A DNA stretch of 64,000 bases, taken from the NCBI RefSeq assembly GCF_010365285.1, contig NZ_CP048286.1:6746001-6810000 (forward strand), in the 5' to 3' direction. Both the position numbers and the translations under genes were made by a program. The stretch is from Paenibacillus rhizovicinus. Lineage in GTDB: Bacteria > Bacillota > Bacilli > Paenibacillales > Paenibacillaceae. Below are positions 50,013 through 58,062 of the stretch, one piece after another. Within the stretch, counting starts at the first letter, position 1; each line of letters starts with the position of its first letter. Below the pieces are notes generated by a model. It searched no databases, was not told where the DNA came from, and worked only from the letters and a program-made list of their open reading frames with translations.

Positions 50013-50816
50013 GTGGACGGGAAGGACGACGCATTATTCGAGCATCGGTTTTGGCTGCAGATCTTGGGGGATCACTGCCGGTTTATCTTGAACGCGCTGG
50101 CCCCCTCGGAAGCGAAGGACATCGATATTGCCAGGCGGTTCATTCGGGCTTTCGACGAATTGCTGGCCCGTGCCAGAAACGCGCAGTCCGATGCCGATGC
50201 CGCCGGCATTACGGAAGAGGCATGCCCGCTTACGGAGGAACTGCGGAATTTCAAGCTGCATTTGCTGGAACGGATGCTGCTCGGGGGCTTTACGTTCGGA
50301 CTATCGCCGTCGTTCATCAACCATATGGTCAACGAACTGGAGGAATACCGGCGCATCCTCGGCGAGCTCGAAGAGGGGAACCCGGTGCCCTGCTTCGGCG
50401 CGCTGCATCACGATCTGTTATGGCTGACCGACGCTGCCTTTCACGCCGCAACGATCACGGGCGATCTTGATCCTGTCGAGAAACGGCTTCAGGAACGCGG
50501 CCGGACGTTTACAACGCATTTCGATGATCTGTACTTGAAGAGCATCGAGCTGGCCGGGTATATGCGTACGCAGCTGCAGGATTTTCCGGCTTTCCGGCGG
50601 TTTCATAAGGACGTGAATGTAGAGATGAACTTATTCCGAAGCTTCCTAGCCGAATTGGAATCGTGGGAGTTGACGAATGAAGTGCTCGATAGCCTGTCAC
50701 CGCTCATTCCCGATCATATGCTGCGTGAAGAATGCTATTATCTGGGCAAGCTTGCCGCGCTCGGACTGGTGCCGAGCCCGAACTGCGATCCGATCCGGCC
50801 TAGAGTCGGCGATTGA
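50013..50816 (+). CDS. DUF2935 family protein (ferritin-like, two-domain)
   Basis: A 267-residue all-helical protein. The first half starts FEHRFWLQILGDHCRFI, the conserved motif of DUF2935, and the second half repeats the fold (FGALHHDLLWLTDAAFHAAT, EMNLFRSFLAELESWEL). Each half holds Glu/His residues that could bind a metal ion pair as in ferritin-like proteins. Function is unknown; the family is frequent in spore-forming Bacillota. The GTG at 50013 follows GGGAAAGGCGGCG weakly. It is about 100 bases after gerC, with no terminator between, so co-expression in sporulation is possible. Confidence 0.85.
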   Translation: MDGKDDALFEHRFWLQILGDHCRFILNALAPSEAKDIDIARRFIRAFDELLARARNAQSDADAAGITEEACPLTEELRNFKLHLLERMLLGGFTFGLSPSFINHMVNELEEYRRILGELEEGNPVPCFGALHHDLLWLTDAAFHAATITGDLDPVEKRLQERGRTFTTHFDDLYLKSIELAGYMRTQLQDFPAFRRFHKDVNVEMNLFRSFLAELESWELTNEVLDSLSPLIPDHMLREECYYLGKLAALGLVPSPNCDPIRPRVGD

Positions 50817-50848
50817 TGGTTGATTTCAAAAACCGCATCCGATGGCAC

Positions 50849-50876
50849 GGACGGTCCTTGACGGGCCGTCCTTTTT
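50849..50876 (+). terminator. Intrinsic terminator after DUF2935 gene
   Basis: GGACGGTCC / GGGCCGTCC with a 5-base loop and five T. Confidence 0.82.
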
Positions 50877-50980
50877 GATTGAAAGGCGGAACTGCGGAAA
50901 TTGACGATTTCTCATTGAGTTGTCAAAGGCGTAACGCTATAATATAACGAGGAAAAAGTCTAACAGAAAAGGTGTCATAC

Positions 50981-52537
50981 ATGAGTATATTAAACGTAGA
51001 ACGGCTCAGCCATGGATTCGGCGACCGGGCGATCTTCAACGACGTATCGTTCCGGCTGCTGAAAGGCGAACATATCGGACTGATCGGCGCGAACGGCGAA
51101 GGCAAGTCCACCTTCATGAACATCATTACGGGCAAGCTTCAGCCGGACGACGGCAAAGTGGAATGGTCGAAGCGGATGCGGGTCGGGTATTTGGACCAGC
51201 ATGCGGTATTGCAGCGCGGACTTACGATTCGCGACGTGCTGAAGGGCGCGTTTCAATATTTGCTCGACATGGAACAGGAAATGAACGACATGTACGGCCG
51301 CATGGGCGAAGTGACGCCGGAAGAGCTGGAGCAGATGCTGGAAGACGTCGGCACGATTCAAGATACGCTGACGAACCAGGATTTCTACATGATCGATGCG
51401 AAGGTCGAAGAGACCGCGCGCGGCCTCGGCCTGACGGATATCGGCCTCGACAAGGACGTAACGGACTTGAGCGGCGGCCAGCGGACGAAAGTATTGCTGG
51501 CGAAGCTGCTGCTGGAGAAACCGGACATTCTGCTCCTCGACGAGCCGACCAACTATCTGGACGAGCAGCATATCACGTGGTTGAAGCGCTACCTGCAGGA
51601 ATACGAGAATGCGTTCATCCTCATCTCCCATGATATTCCATTCCTGAACAGCGTCATCAACATGATCTACCATATGGAAAATCAAGAGCTGAACCGCTAT
51701 GTCGGCGACTACGATCATTTCCAGCAAGTCTACGAGATGAAGAAACAGCAGCTGGAGTCGGCGTTCAAGCGCCAGCAGCAGGAGATCGCGGACTTGAAGG
51801 ACTTCGTAGCCCGCAACAAAGCGAGCGTAGCAACGCGGAACATGGCGATGTCCCGCCAGAAGAAGCTCGACAAGATGGACGTCATCGAGCTGGCGAAGGA
51901 GAAGCCGAAACCGCAGTTCAGCTTCAAGGAAGGCCGGACGTCGGGCAAGCTGATTTTCGAAACGAACCAGCTTGTGATCGGCTACGACGAGCCGCTGTCC
52001 AGACCGCTCGATTTGCGCATGGAGCGCGGGCAGAAGATCGCCCTCGTCGGCGCGAACGGCATCGGGAAGACGACCCTGCTCCGCAGCATCCTCGGCGAGA
52101 TCACGCCGATCTCCGGGACGGTTCAACGCGGCGAGCATCAGCTGGTCGGATATTTCGAGCAGGAAATCAAAGACGCCAACTACAACACTTGCATCGATGA
52201 AGTCTGGAATGAATTCCCTTCGATGAACCAGTTCGAAGTACGCGCGGCGCTGGCCAGATGCGGCCTGACGACGAAGCATATCGAGAGCAAGATCGCCGTG
52301 TTAAGCGGCGGCGAGAAGGCAAAGGTTCGCCTGTGCAAACTGATCAACCGCGAGACGAACCTGCTCGTATTCGACGAGCCGACCAACCACTTGGACGTCG
52401 ATGCGAAGGAAGAGCTGAAGCGCGCGCTGCAAGCCTACAAGGGCAGCATCCTGCTGATCTCCCATGAACCTGAATTTTACCGCGATGTCGTGACCGAAAC
52501 ATGGAACTGCGAATCGTGGACGACGAAAGTATTCTAA
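50981..52537 (+). CDS. yfmM: ABC-F ATPase YfmM
   Basis: A 518-residue protein that matches Bacillus YfmM in length and along most of its sequence, including the start MSILNVERLSHGFGDRAIF. Domain 1: GANGEGKSTF, LSGGQRTKVLLA, LLLDEPTNYLD. The linker (QEIADLKDFVARNKASVATR) is shorter than that of the ABC-F protein at 11200. Domain 2: GANGIGKTTL, LSGGEKAKVRLC, VFDEPTNHLD. YfmM-type ABC-F proteins act in translation and ribosome rescue, not in drug resistance proper. The ATG at 50981 is used; the GTG at 50972 would add three residues. It is convergent with dnaA. Confidence 0.93.
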   Translation: MSILNVERLSHGFGDRAIFNDVSFRLLKGEHIGLIGANGEGKSTFMNIITGKLQPDDGKVEWSKRMRVGYLDQHAVLQRGLTIRDVLKGAFQYLLDMEQEMNDMYGRMGEVTPEELEQMLEDVGTIQDTLTNQDFYMIDAKVEETARGLGLTDIGLDKDVTDLSGGQRTKVLLAKLLLEKPDILLLDEPTNYLDEQHITWLKRYLQEYENAFILISHDIPFLNSVINMIYHMENQELNRYVGDYDHFQQVYEMKKQQLESAFKRQQQEIADLKDFVARNKASVATRNMAMSRQKKLDKMDVIELAKEKPKPQFSFKEGRTSGKLIFETNQLVIGYDEPLSRPLDLRMERGQKIALVGANGIGKTTLLRSILGEITPISGTVQRGEHQLVGYFEQEIKDANYNTCIDEVWNEFPSMNQFEVRAALARCGLTTKHIESKIAVLSGGEKAKVRLCKLINRETNLLVFDEPTNHLDVDAKEELKRALQAYKGSILLISHEPEFYRDVVTETWNCESWTTKVF

Positions 52538-52561
52538 TTGCGCATTTAGGCGCGAAGAATA

Positions 52562-52615
52562 GAAAAGCTGCCAGGCAGAAACGGTGTCGAACCGTCCTGC
52601 TTGGCAGCTTTTTTG
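52562..52615. terminator. Bidirectional terminator between yfmM and dnaA
   Basis: A long stem AAAAGCTGCCA / TGGCAGCTTTT, with inner pairing ACGGT / ACCGT and GCAG-type segments, A/T tracts on both sides. Serves both convergent transcripts. Confidence 0.88.
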
Positions 52616-52619
52616 GGTT

Positions 52620-53969
52620 TTACTGATTTTTTATTCGCTCGGTCAATAACGTCACGATTTGAATGAAGTCCGGATCTTGCAGAACGGTTTTCGCGATTTT
52701 ATTATGCGCATGAATAATGGTCGTATGATCCCGTCCGCCGAAAGCCTCGCCGATCTTCGGAAGGGAGCTGTCGGTAAGTTCTCTCGCTAAATACATGGCA
52801 ACCTGCCTTGGAAAAACGACCGGCTTGGTTCGCTTGCGCTCCTTCAGTTCTTCCGTCCGCAACCCGTAATATTCCGCTACCTCCTGTTGAATCTTCTGGA
52901 TGGAGACCATGCGGGAGGATTCGGAGGGGATGATATGGATCAACGCTTCCGCGGCCAACTGAACGCTGTAATCTTGATTGATCAGCGAGGAATAGGCGAT
53001 GACGCGAATGAGCGCGCCTTCCAATTCGCGGACATTGGTATGGATATTGTTGGCGATATAGGCCATGACTTCGTCCGGGATGTCCAGCTGCTCGGCCTTC
53101 GCTTTCTTGCAAAGAATGGCGATTCGCGTCTCGAGCTCCGGTGGCTGGATATCGGTAATCAGCCCCCATTCAAAGCGCGATCGCAGCCGCTCTTCGAGCG
53201 TCGGTATTTCTTTGGGCTTCCTGTCGCTGGAAATAATGATCGCTTTGCCTTCCTCTTGGAGCGAATTGAACGTGTGGAAGAACTCTTCTTGCGTTTGCTC
53301 CTTGCCTGCGATGAACTGGATATCATCGATCAGCAGGACGTCGATGTTCCGGTATTTGTCCCTGAAGGCTTGTCCGCGGTTATTCATAATGGCGTTTATG
53401 AATTCGTTCGTGAATTTCTCCGATGTCAAATAGAGTACCGTGGCATTCGGTTTATGCGCCAATACATAGTGTCCGATCGCATGCATTAAATGCGTCTTCC
53501 CGAGTCCGACGCCGCCATACAAGAAGAGGGGGTTGTAGGCTTTGCCGGGCGATTCCGCAACCGCGAGAGCAGCCGCGTGCGCGAAACGGTTGCCTGCGCC
53601 AACGACGAACGTCTCGAACGTATACTTGCGGTTAAGCGTCATCACGGGCGCTTGATCCGACTCGGCGGGAAGGGGAATTCTCGCTTCCGTATCCGCTGCC
53701 TGCTTGGCCGTTTCTTGCTCGATGGTAATCGTGACCTCGACATGACGATCGAAACATTCGTGCACGGTAGATTGGATCAAATTCACGTACCGGTTCTCTA
53801 ACCATTCCTGAGCGAACTTCGTCGGGGCGCTCACGATTAATCTCGATTCGTCAAATAGAACGGCTCTAGAAGCGTTTAACCAAGTGTCGTAGCTTGGTTT
53901 ACTTATCTTGGTCCTCATGCGATCTAAGACCTGCTGCCATAATTCTTGGATATGAATCTCCACTCTCAT
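52620..53969 (-). CDS. dnaA: Chromosomal replication initiator protein DnaA (stand-alone copy)
   Basis: A complete 449-residue DnaA. Domain I: IQELWQQVLDRMRTKISKPS with YDTWL; domain II is short (about residues 88-108). AAA+ domain III: GGVGLGKTHLMHAIGHYVL (Walker A, 152-160), VLLIDDIQFIAGKEQTQEEF (Walker B, 211-218), SSDRKPKEIPTLEERLRSRF (sensor 1 and arginine finger). Domain IV: DSSLPKIGEAFGGRDHTTII with HAHNKI, the DnaA-box-binding helix. All key residues are intact. It is not next to rpmH, dnaN, recF or gyrB: its neighbours are yfmM and an AraC gene. No DnaA boxes (TTATCCACA-like) are seen around it. Start is ATG 53969 or GTG 53963, after GAAGGAG. Confidence 0.93.
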   Translation of the reverse strand: MRVEIHIQELWQQVLDRMRTKISKPSYDTWLNASRAVLFDESRLIVSAPTKFAQEWLENRYVNLIQSTVHECFDRHVEVTITIEQETAKQAADTEARIPLPAESDQAPVMTLNRKYTFETFVVGAGNRFAHAAALAVAESPGKAYNPLFLYGGVGLGKTHLMHAIGHYVLAHKPNATVLYLTSEKFTNEFINAIMNNRGQAFRDKYRNIDVLLIDDIQFIAGKEQTQEEFFHTFNSLQEEGKAIIISSDRKPKEIPTLEERLRSRFEWGLITDIQPPELETRIAILCKKAKAEQLDIPDEVMAYIANNIHTNVRELEGALIRVIAYSSLINQDYSVQLAAEALIHIIPSESSRMVSIQKIQQEVAEYYGLRTEELKERKRTKPVVFPRQVAMYLARELTDSSLPKIGEAFGGRDHTTIIHAHNKIAKTVLQDPDFIQIVTLLTERIKNQ

Positions 53970-54005
53970 TCATCTCCTTCGAATAAACGCTTCTGCTTTA
54001 TCTTG

Positions 54006-54034
54006 ATCATAAATGGAAGATAAGGATATGTAAA
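54006..54034 (-). promoter_or_regulatory. Sigma-A promoter of dnaA
   Basis: On the minus strand, TTTACA (54034-54029), 17-bp spacer and TATGAT (54011-54006), 37 bases upstream of the start codon. No DnaA box overlaps it, so ordinary dnaA autoregulation is not apparent. Confidence 0.6.
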
Positions 54035-54144
54035 GAAATGGGCATGGGTCTATGAGATCATGGGCGAGCGTGGAAGAGCGATAGGGCGTAAGAGCGAAAG
54101 CGCGATATGCGAGATAGCGATACAGCGAGCGAACGGGCAGAGGC

Positions 54145-55005
54145 TCAGCGCCGGACGCGCCGGTAGGCCGACGGCGCGCAGCCGCAGTGCTGCTTGAACA
54201 CGCGATTGAAGCTCTTCTGATCCTTGTAACCGGCCAGCTCGGCGATTTCCGCGACGCTCTTGTCGGTCGTCTCCAGCAGCGCGCAGCTGCGGCTGACCCG
54301 CTGCTGCTGCACGTATTCGAGGAAAGTCCGCCCCGTGGTCCGCTTGAACAGCCGGCGAAAATGCCTTTCGCCGATCCCCGCCGCAGCCGCGGCTTGCTCC
54401 AGCGTTACGCCGCTGTCCGTGCAATGCTGGTCCACCCAGGCTATCGCGCTTATCATTTGGGCGCCGGCAGAATCGGATGGCGGGACGGCTCTGCGCTCGA
54501 ATAATTTGACATGAAGCAGCAGCACCCAGGCGGTGAGCGCCGTTTTGCAGCCGGGCAGCTGGCCTTTGTACTCTTGCAGCATGCTGCGGAAGATCGCGCC
54601 GATTTCTTCGGCTTGATCCTCGAAGGCGAACCATGGCTTCGCGGCCGCCGCTGAATCTTCGGACTGCGAGACCGGCGCCGCCAATCCGTGGAGCGTCCGC
54701 AGCTGCTCCAAATAGGCCGCGTCGACGGCGCAATTGTAGACGACGAGCTTCGGCGCCGGCGGCTGGCCGGACGGCCGGAAAATATGCGACGTGCCGACGG
54801 GCAGATAGAACACGTCCCCGCGGCGGACGCGCACCAGTTCATCCTCGATATAGTGGAAGCCGGTGCCTTCCTCCACATAAATGATTTCCACGAAATCATG
54901 CGTGTGCTGCTCGATGTAGAAGCCTTCCTCGGAGCGGCTGACATAGATCGGCAGCTTGTCCGTATAGAGCATTTTGCCTTCCAGCATGCGTTTCGTCATT
55001 CGCAT
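54145..55005 (-). CDS. AraC-family regulator of the GH78/GH95 locus (cupin sensor)
   Basis: A 286-residue regulator. The N-terminal cupin part reads IEQHTHDFVEIIYVEEGTGF and GDVFYLPVGTSHIFRP; the C-terminal DNA-binding part has two helix-turn-helix motifs, VTLEQAAAAAGIGERHFRRL and VAEIAELAGYKDQKSFNRVF, ending GCAPSAYRRVRR. ATG 55005 has AGAGGAG upstream; the frame reads on to 55314 but that region is the divergent promoter. It is transcribed divergently from a GH78-type glycosidase gene, with two 15-bp direct repeats between them, so it most likely activates that gene in response to its sugar product. Confidence 0.9.
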   Translation of the reverse strand: MRMTKRMLEGKMLYTDKLPIYVSRSEEGFYIEQHTHDFVEIIYVEEGTGFHYIEDELVRVRRGDVFYLPVGTSHIFRPSGQPPAPKLVVYNCAVDAAYLEQLRTLHGLAAPVSQSEDSAAAAKPWFAFEDQAEEIGAIFRSMLQEYKGQLPGCKTALTAWVLLLHVKLFERRAVPPSDSAGAQMISAIAWVDQHCTDSGVTLEQAAAAAGIGERHFRRLFKRTTGRTFLEYVQQQRVSRSCALLETTDKSVAEIAELAGYKDQKSFNRVFKQHCGCAPSAYRRVRR

Positions 55006-55031
55006 CGAGCTTCTCCTCTCAGTGGTGTTGA

Positions 55032-55097
55032 TGTCCGGAATTGCCCGGTCTTTTGTCCGGAACAGCCCCGTTCGATAACGGTTACATTCAGTATAAT
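55032..55097 (+). promoter_or_regulatory. Tandem AraC-type binding sites and promoter ahead of the GH78 gene
   Basis: Two direct repeats TGTCCGGAATTGCCC (55032-55046) and TGTCCGGAACAGCCC (55054-55068) are 22 bp apart, two helical turns. The second abuts the -35 position (55069-55074) of a promoter with TATAAT at 55092-55097 whose -35 is poor. This is the classic layout of class II AraC activation. They also lie upstream of the araC-type gene. Confidence 0.7.
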
Positions 55098-55159
55098 GGA
55101 CTACAAACAGAAGTAAAGCCGAAGGAATAACGAGGCGAACAAGGGAGCGTGCCGAAATC

Positions 55160-57976
55160 GTGAACATGGGAACGGAAAGCGTGGACAAGCAAGGGGCGAA
55201 GGCCATTTGGTATGACGAAAGCGGGCAGGAACGCAATGCGTACGCAAGATTCAGACTGACGTTCGAGCTGGCGGACAAGCCGGAAGAAGCGCTGCTGCAT
55301 CTATTTGCCGACACGACCTATCAGCTGTTCGTGAACGGAAGGTTCGTTCAGAACGGCGGCGTGCGGTTCGATCCCGCGCATCCTGTTTACGACACGCATG
55401 ATCTCAGGGAATGGCTTGTCCCCGGCCGCAACGCGATCGCCGTGCAAGTCAACTATGTCGGGCATAAAACGTTCATCACGATGAAGTCGCAAGGCGGATT
55501 CCAAGCATGGGGCGGGATTCGGACGGCCGGCGGCGCGACGGTCGATGTGACGACGGGCCGTGCGGAATGGAAGGCCGAAGCGGCGAAGGCGTACCGCTAT
55601 GCAGCGAAGTCCAGCCTGTTCCTGAAGGCGGGCGACTGCTATGACCAGCGCTTGGATGCGCCGGGCTGGGCGAGTGCGGAATTCGACGATGCGAGTTGGC
55701 CGGCAGGGACGCTGTTGGCGAACCAAGCCGCATGGGGCAAGCCGGAGCCCCGCGCGATTCCGTTCATGTCGGGGGAGCGGGTTTCAATCGAGAAAGTGCT
55801 GCACGTGCTGCCGCTTGCGCCGGACGAAGACATCTATTCGTTCAGCGTCCCGATGCCGCATGTGAACGAAATCCACGAACCGAACCAGTCGAGTACGTTT
55901 ATGGCGGTTGCAACGTGGATCTATTCGCCGGAAGATGCTTGGGCGACGGTAGGTTTGTTTTATCAGAAAACATGGCTGAACGGCGAGCAGATCGCGTCCG
56001 GCTTGTATTCGCCGAACAAGAGCATGCGGCTCAATCATCGCGTGCATTTCCGCAAAGGATGGAATCATTATTTCGCCGAGACGGGCGCGCTGCAGGATAT
56101 GCACCATCATTATGTCGCTTTGCCGAAGAACGCCGGCTTCATCGTCTCGGCTGACCGGACCCCGGCGGCTGGGGCCTTGTTCAGAAGATCTCCGGTCGTG
56201 TCGGAGGCGGTATTCGAGCAGGAGCTGAGCGGTATTCAAGCGCCTTACGGTTCGGAAGAGGAGCTGGCGGCCGTCGGCGGCTGGGTCGAGGTCGGCCGGG
56301 AAGAGCAAGGGCAAAGCCCGACGATGTCGAGCGGCTGGGATACCTACGGCGAACCGGTCGAGAAGCTGGACGCGGCGGACCTGACGAACGTCTCGTTCCC
56401 GCTGGAACGCTATCCGGCGGGGTTCTCGCTGCTGCTCGATCTCGGCATGACGCGGCTCGTGTCGCCGCGGATCGTGCTGGAAGGCGCGGGAGGCGCCGCT
56501 GTCGATCTGACTTACGGCGAGCATTTGAACGAGGATGGCAAGCATCTCCGTCATTATCATTGGTACGGGCTCGGCGATCGTGCTTACGGCGACGAGGAGC
56601 GGGAAGCACTCGATTGGCGATTGACGCAGCCGAGAGGGTTCCGTTACGTGCAGCTAACCGTCCGGAATCCGCAGCGGGACGTATCGGTTCGGGAATTGGA
56701 TCTCCGTTCGGCAAGCTATCCGGTCGAGGAGAAAGGGAGCTTCCGTTGTTCCGATCCGCTGCTGGAGCAAATTTGGGCGATGGGCGTGCGGACGGAAGCG
56801 GTCAATATGGAGGATGCGTATACGGACTGCGTGACGCGCGAACGCGGTCAATATATTCGCGACACGATCATTCAATATCACAACAATTTGGCCGTCTTCG
56901 GCGATCATGCCTTGATGCGCCGCAGTCTGGAGCTGATGGGGCAATCGCCGGACGAGACGCGTAAATTCCGGGCGGTGTACCCGAACACCGGCGATTATAC
57001 GATCTCGGATTTCGCGTTGAACGCGCTGGAGGGCTTCTATGCGTACTACGCGCAGACGGGGGACAGCGGGCTTATCGAGACGTATTGGGATGCGATGATG
57101 AGCAACATGTCTTGGTTCCATGAGCTGGCGGACGAACGGGAAGATATGCTGCTGGATGCGGAATGGGACGTGAAACGCGGCATTAAAGCGCATTACGGCG
57201 GTTTCCATGGCGATCTCGCCATCACGAAAGGCTACATGGCGATTACCGGCATTCACTGCGTATTCAGCTGCACGTATCTCATCGCCCTGCAGAGCGCCGC
57301 CAAGCTTGCGGCTGCAATCGGCAAAGACGAGGATCGCGCTGAGCTGGAACGGCGAATCGCGATCGTTGCGCCGGCGATCCGCGCGAAGTTCTGGGATGAA
57401 GAGAAAGGCTGCTACGGCGATAACCTGGAGCGGTCCACGCACTCCGCGCATGCCAGCTTGTTCGCGGCACGGGCGGGCATCGTGACGGAAACGCAGCTTG
57501 CGCGCGTCACGAGTCATGTCGCCCGATCGCTTCGCTCCTTGTTCGTGAACGGCTATGGTCCGGAGGACGGCGTATACGTGTCGCCGAGCTTCTCCTTTTA
57601 TATTTTCGAAGGGTTGTACGAGCTCGGACTCGCGGAAACCGCGGAACGCATGATGCGCCAAGGCTGGGGCTGGTTCCTGCAGCAGGGCTTGAAGCAGACG
57701 CCGGAGTACTTCGATCTGTCGAACAGCTTGTGCCACGCCTGGTCTTCGTGCCCGACGTATTTCCTCTCCCGCCATGTGCTGGGCATCCAGCTTCCGGAAG
57801 AAGGATCGAGCGAAGTCGTCATCCGAGTGCTGACCGCAGAGGTCACGGAAGCCGAAGGGGCCGTTCCGCTTGCCGGAGGACTCGTCGAAGTCAAATGGCA
57901 TACGGATGCGGACGGGCGGCGCGTATTCGATTACGTTCGCGTACCTGAATCGTATCATGCCGTTATCGCGGGTTAA
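55160..57976 (+). CDS. GH78-like alpha-L-rhamnosidase family glycoside hydrolase
   Basis: A 938-residue protein with no signal peptide. The N-terminal third is a carbohydrate-binding jelly-roll array (LHLFADTTYQLFVNGRFVQN, then VPGRNAIAVQVNYVGHKTF), followed by a beta-sandwich with RFRYVQL-type GFRYVQLTVRNP and SFRCSDPLLEQIWAMGVRTE, and a six-hairpin (alpha/alpha)6 catalytic domain. Its catalytic block reads MEDAYTDCVTRERGQYIRD, the counterpart of the D-C-P-x-R-D-E-R motif of GH78. It should release terminal L-rhamnose or a related deoxy- or neutral sugar from imported oligosaccharides. GTG 55160 is in frame with an ATG two codons on. It is controlled by the divergent AraC regulator. Confidence 0.78.
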   Translation: MNMGTESVDKQGAKAIWYDESGQERNAYARFRLTFELADKPEEALLHLFADTTYQLFVNGRFVQNGGVRFDPAHPVYDTHDLREWLVPGRNAIAVQVNYVGHKTFITMKSQGGFQAWGGIRTAGGATVDVTTGRAEWKAEAAKAYRYAAKSSLFLKAGDCYDQRLDAPGWASAEFDDASWPAGTLLANQAAWGKPEPRAIPFMSGERVSIEKVLHVLPLAPDEDIYSFSVPMPHVNEIHEPNQSSTFMAVATWIYSPEDAWATVGLFYQKTWLNGEQIASGLYSPNKSMRLNHRVHFRKGWNHYFAETGALQDMHHHYVALPKNAGFIVSADRTPAAGALFRRSPVVSEAVFEQELSGIQAPYGSEEELAAVGGWVEVGREEQGQSPTMSSGWDTYGEPVEKLDAADLTNVSFPLERYPAGFSLLLDLGMTRLVSPRIVLEGAGGAAVDLTYGEHLNEDGKHLRHYHWYGLGDRAYGDEEREALDWRLTQPRGFRYVQLTVRNPQRDVSVRELDLRSASYPVEEKGSFRCSDPLLEQIWAMGVRTEAVNMEDAYTDCVTRERGQYIRDTIIQYHNNLAVFGDHALMRRSLELMGQSPDETRKFRAVYPNTGDYTISDFALNALEGFYAYYAQTGDSGLIETYWDAMMSNMSWFHELADEREDMLLDAEWDVKRGIKAHYGGFHGDLAITKGYMAITGIHCVFSCTYLIALQSAAKLAAAIGKDEDRAELERRIAIVAPAIRAKFWDEEKGCYGDNLERSTHSAHASLFAARAGIVTETQLARVTSHVARSLRSLFVNGYGPEDGVYVSPSFSFYIFEGLYELGLAETAERMMRQGWGWFLQQGLKQTPEYFDLSNSLCHAWSSCPTYFLSRHVLGIQLPEEGSSEVVIRVLTAEVTEAEGAVPLAGGLVEVKWHTDADGRRVFDYVRVPESYHAVIAG

Positions 57977-58062
57977 ATGCGGGTTAAAAGCCTTGACGCT
58001 CCTCTTCCGAGCGGATACATTTGCTTTAGGCAAACATGCAATTCATGGAGGAGGAACGTCTG

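Noticed and set aside
50990..52279. 429-codon minus-strand frame opposite yfmM
   Set aside because: The plus-strand frame is a near full-length match to YfmM; the other is its antisense.
53960..54144. Replication origin next to dnaA
   Set aside because: No cluster of TTATCCACA-type boxes, no AT-rich unwinding element, and neither dnaN nor rpmH is adjacent.
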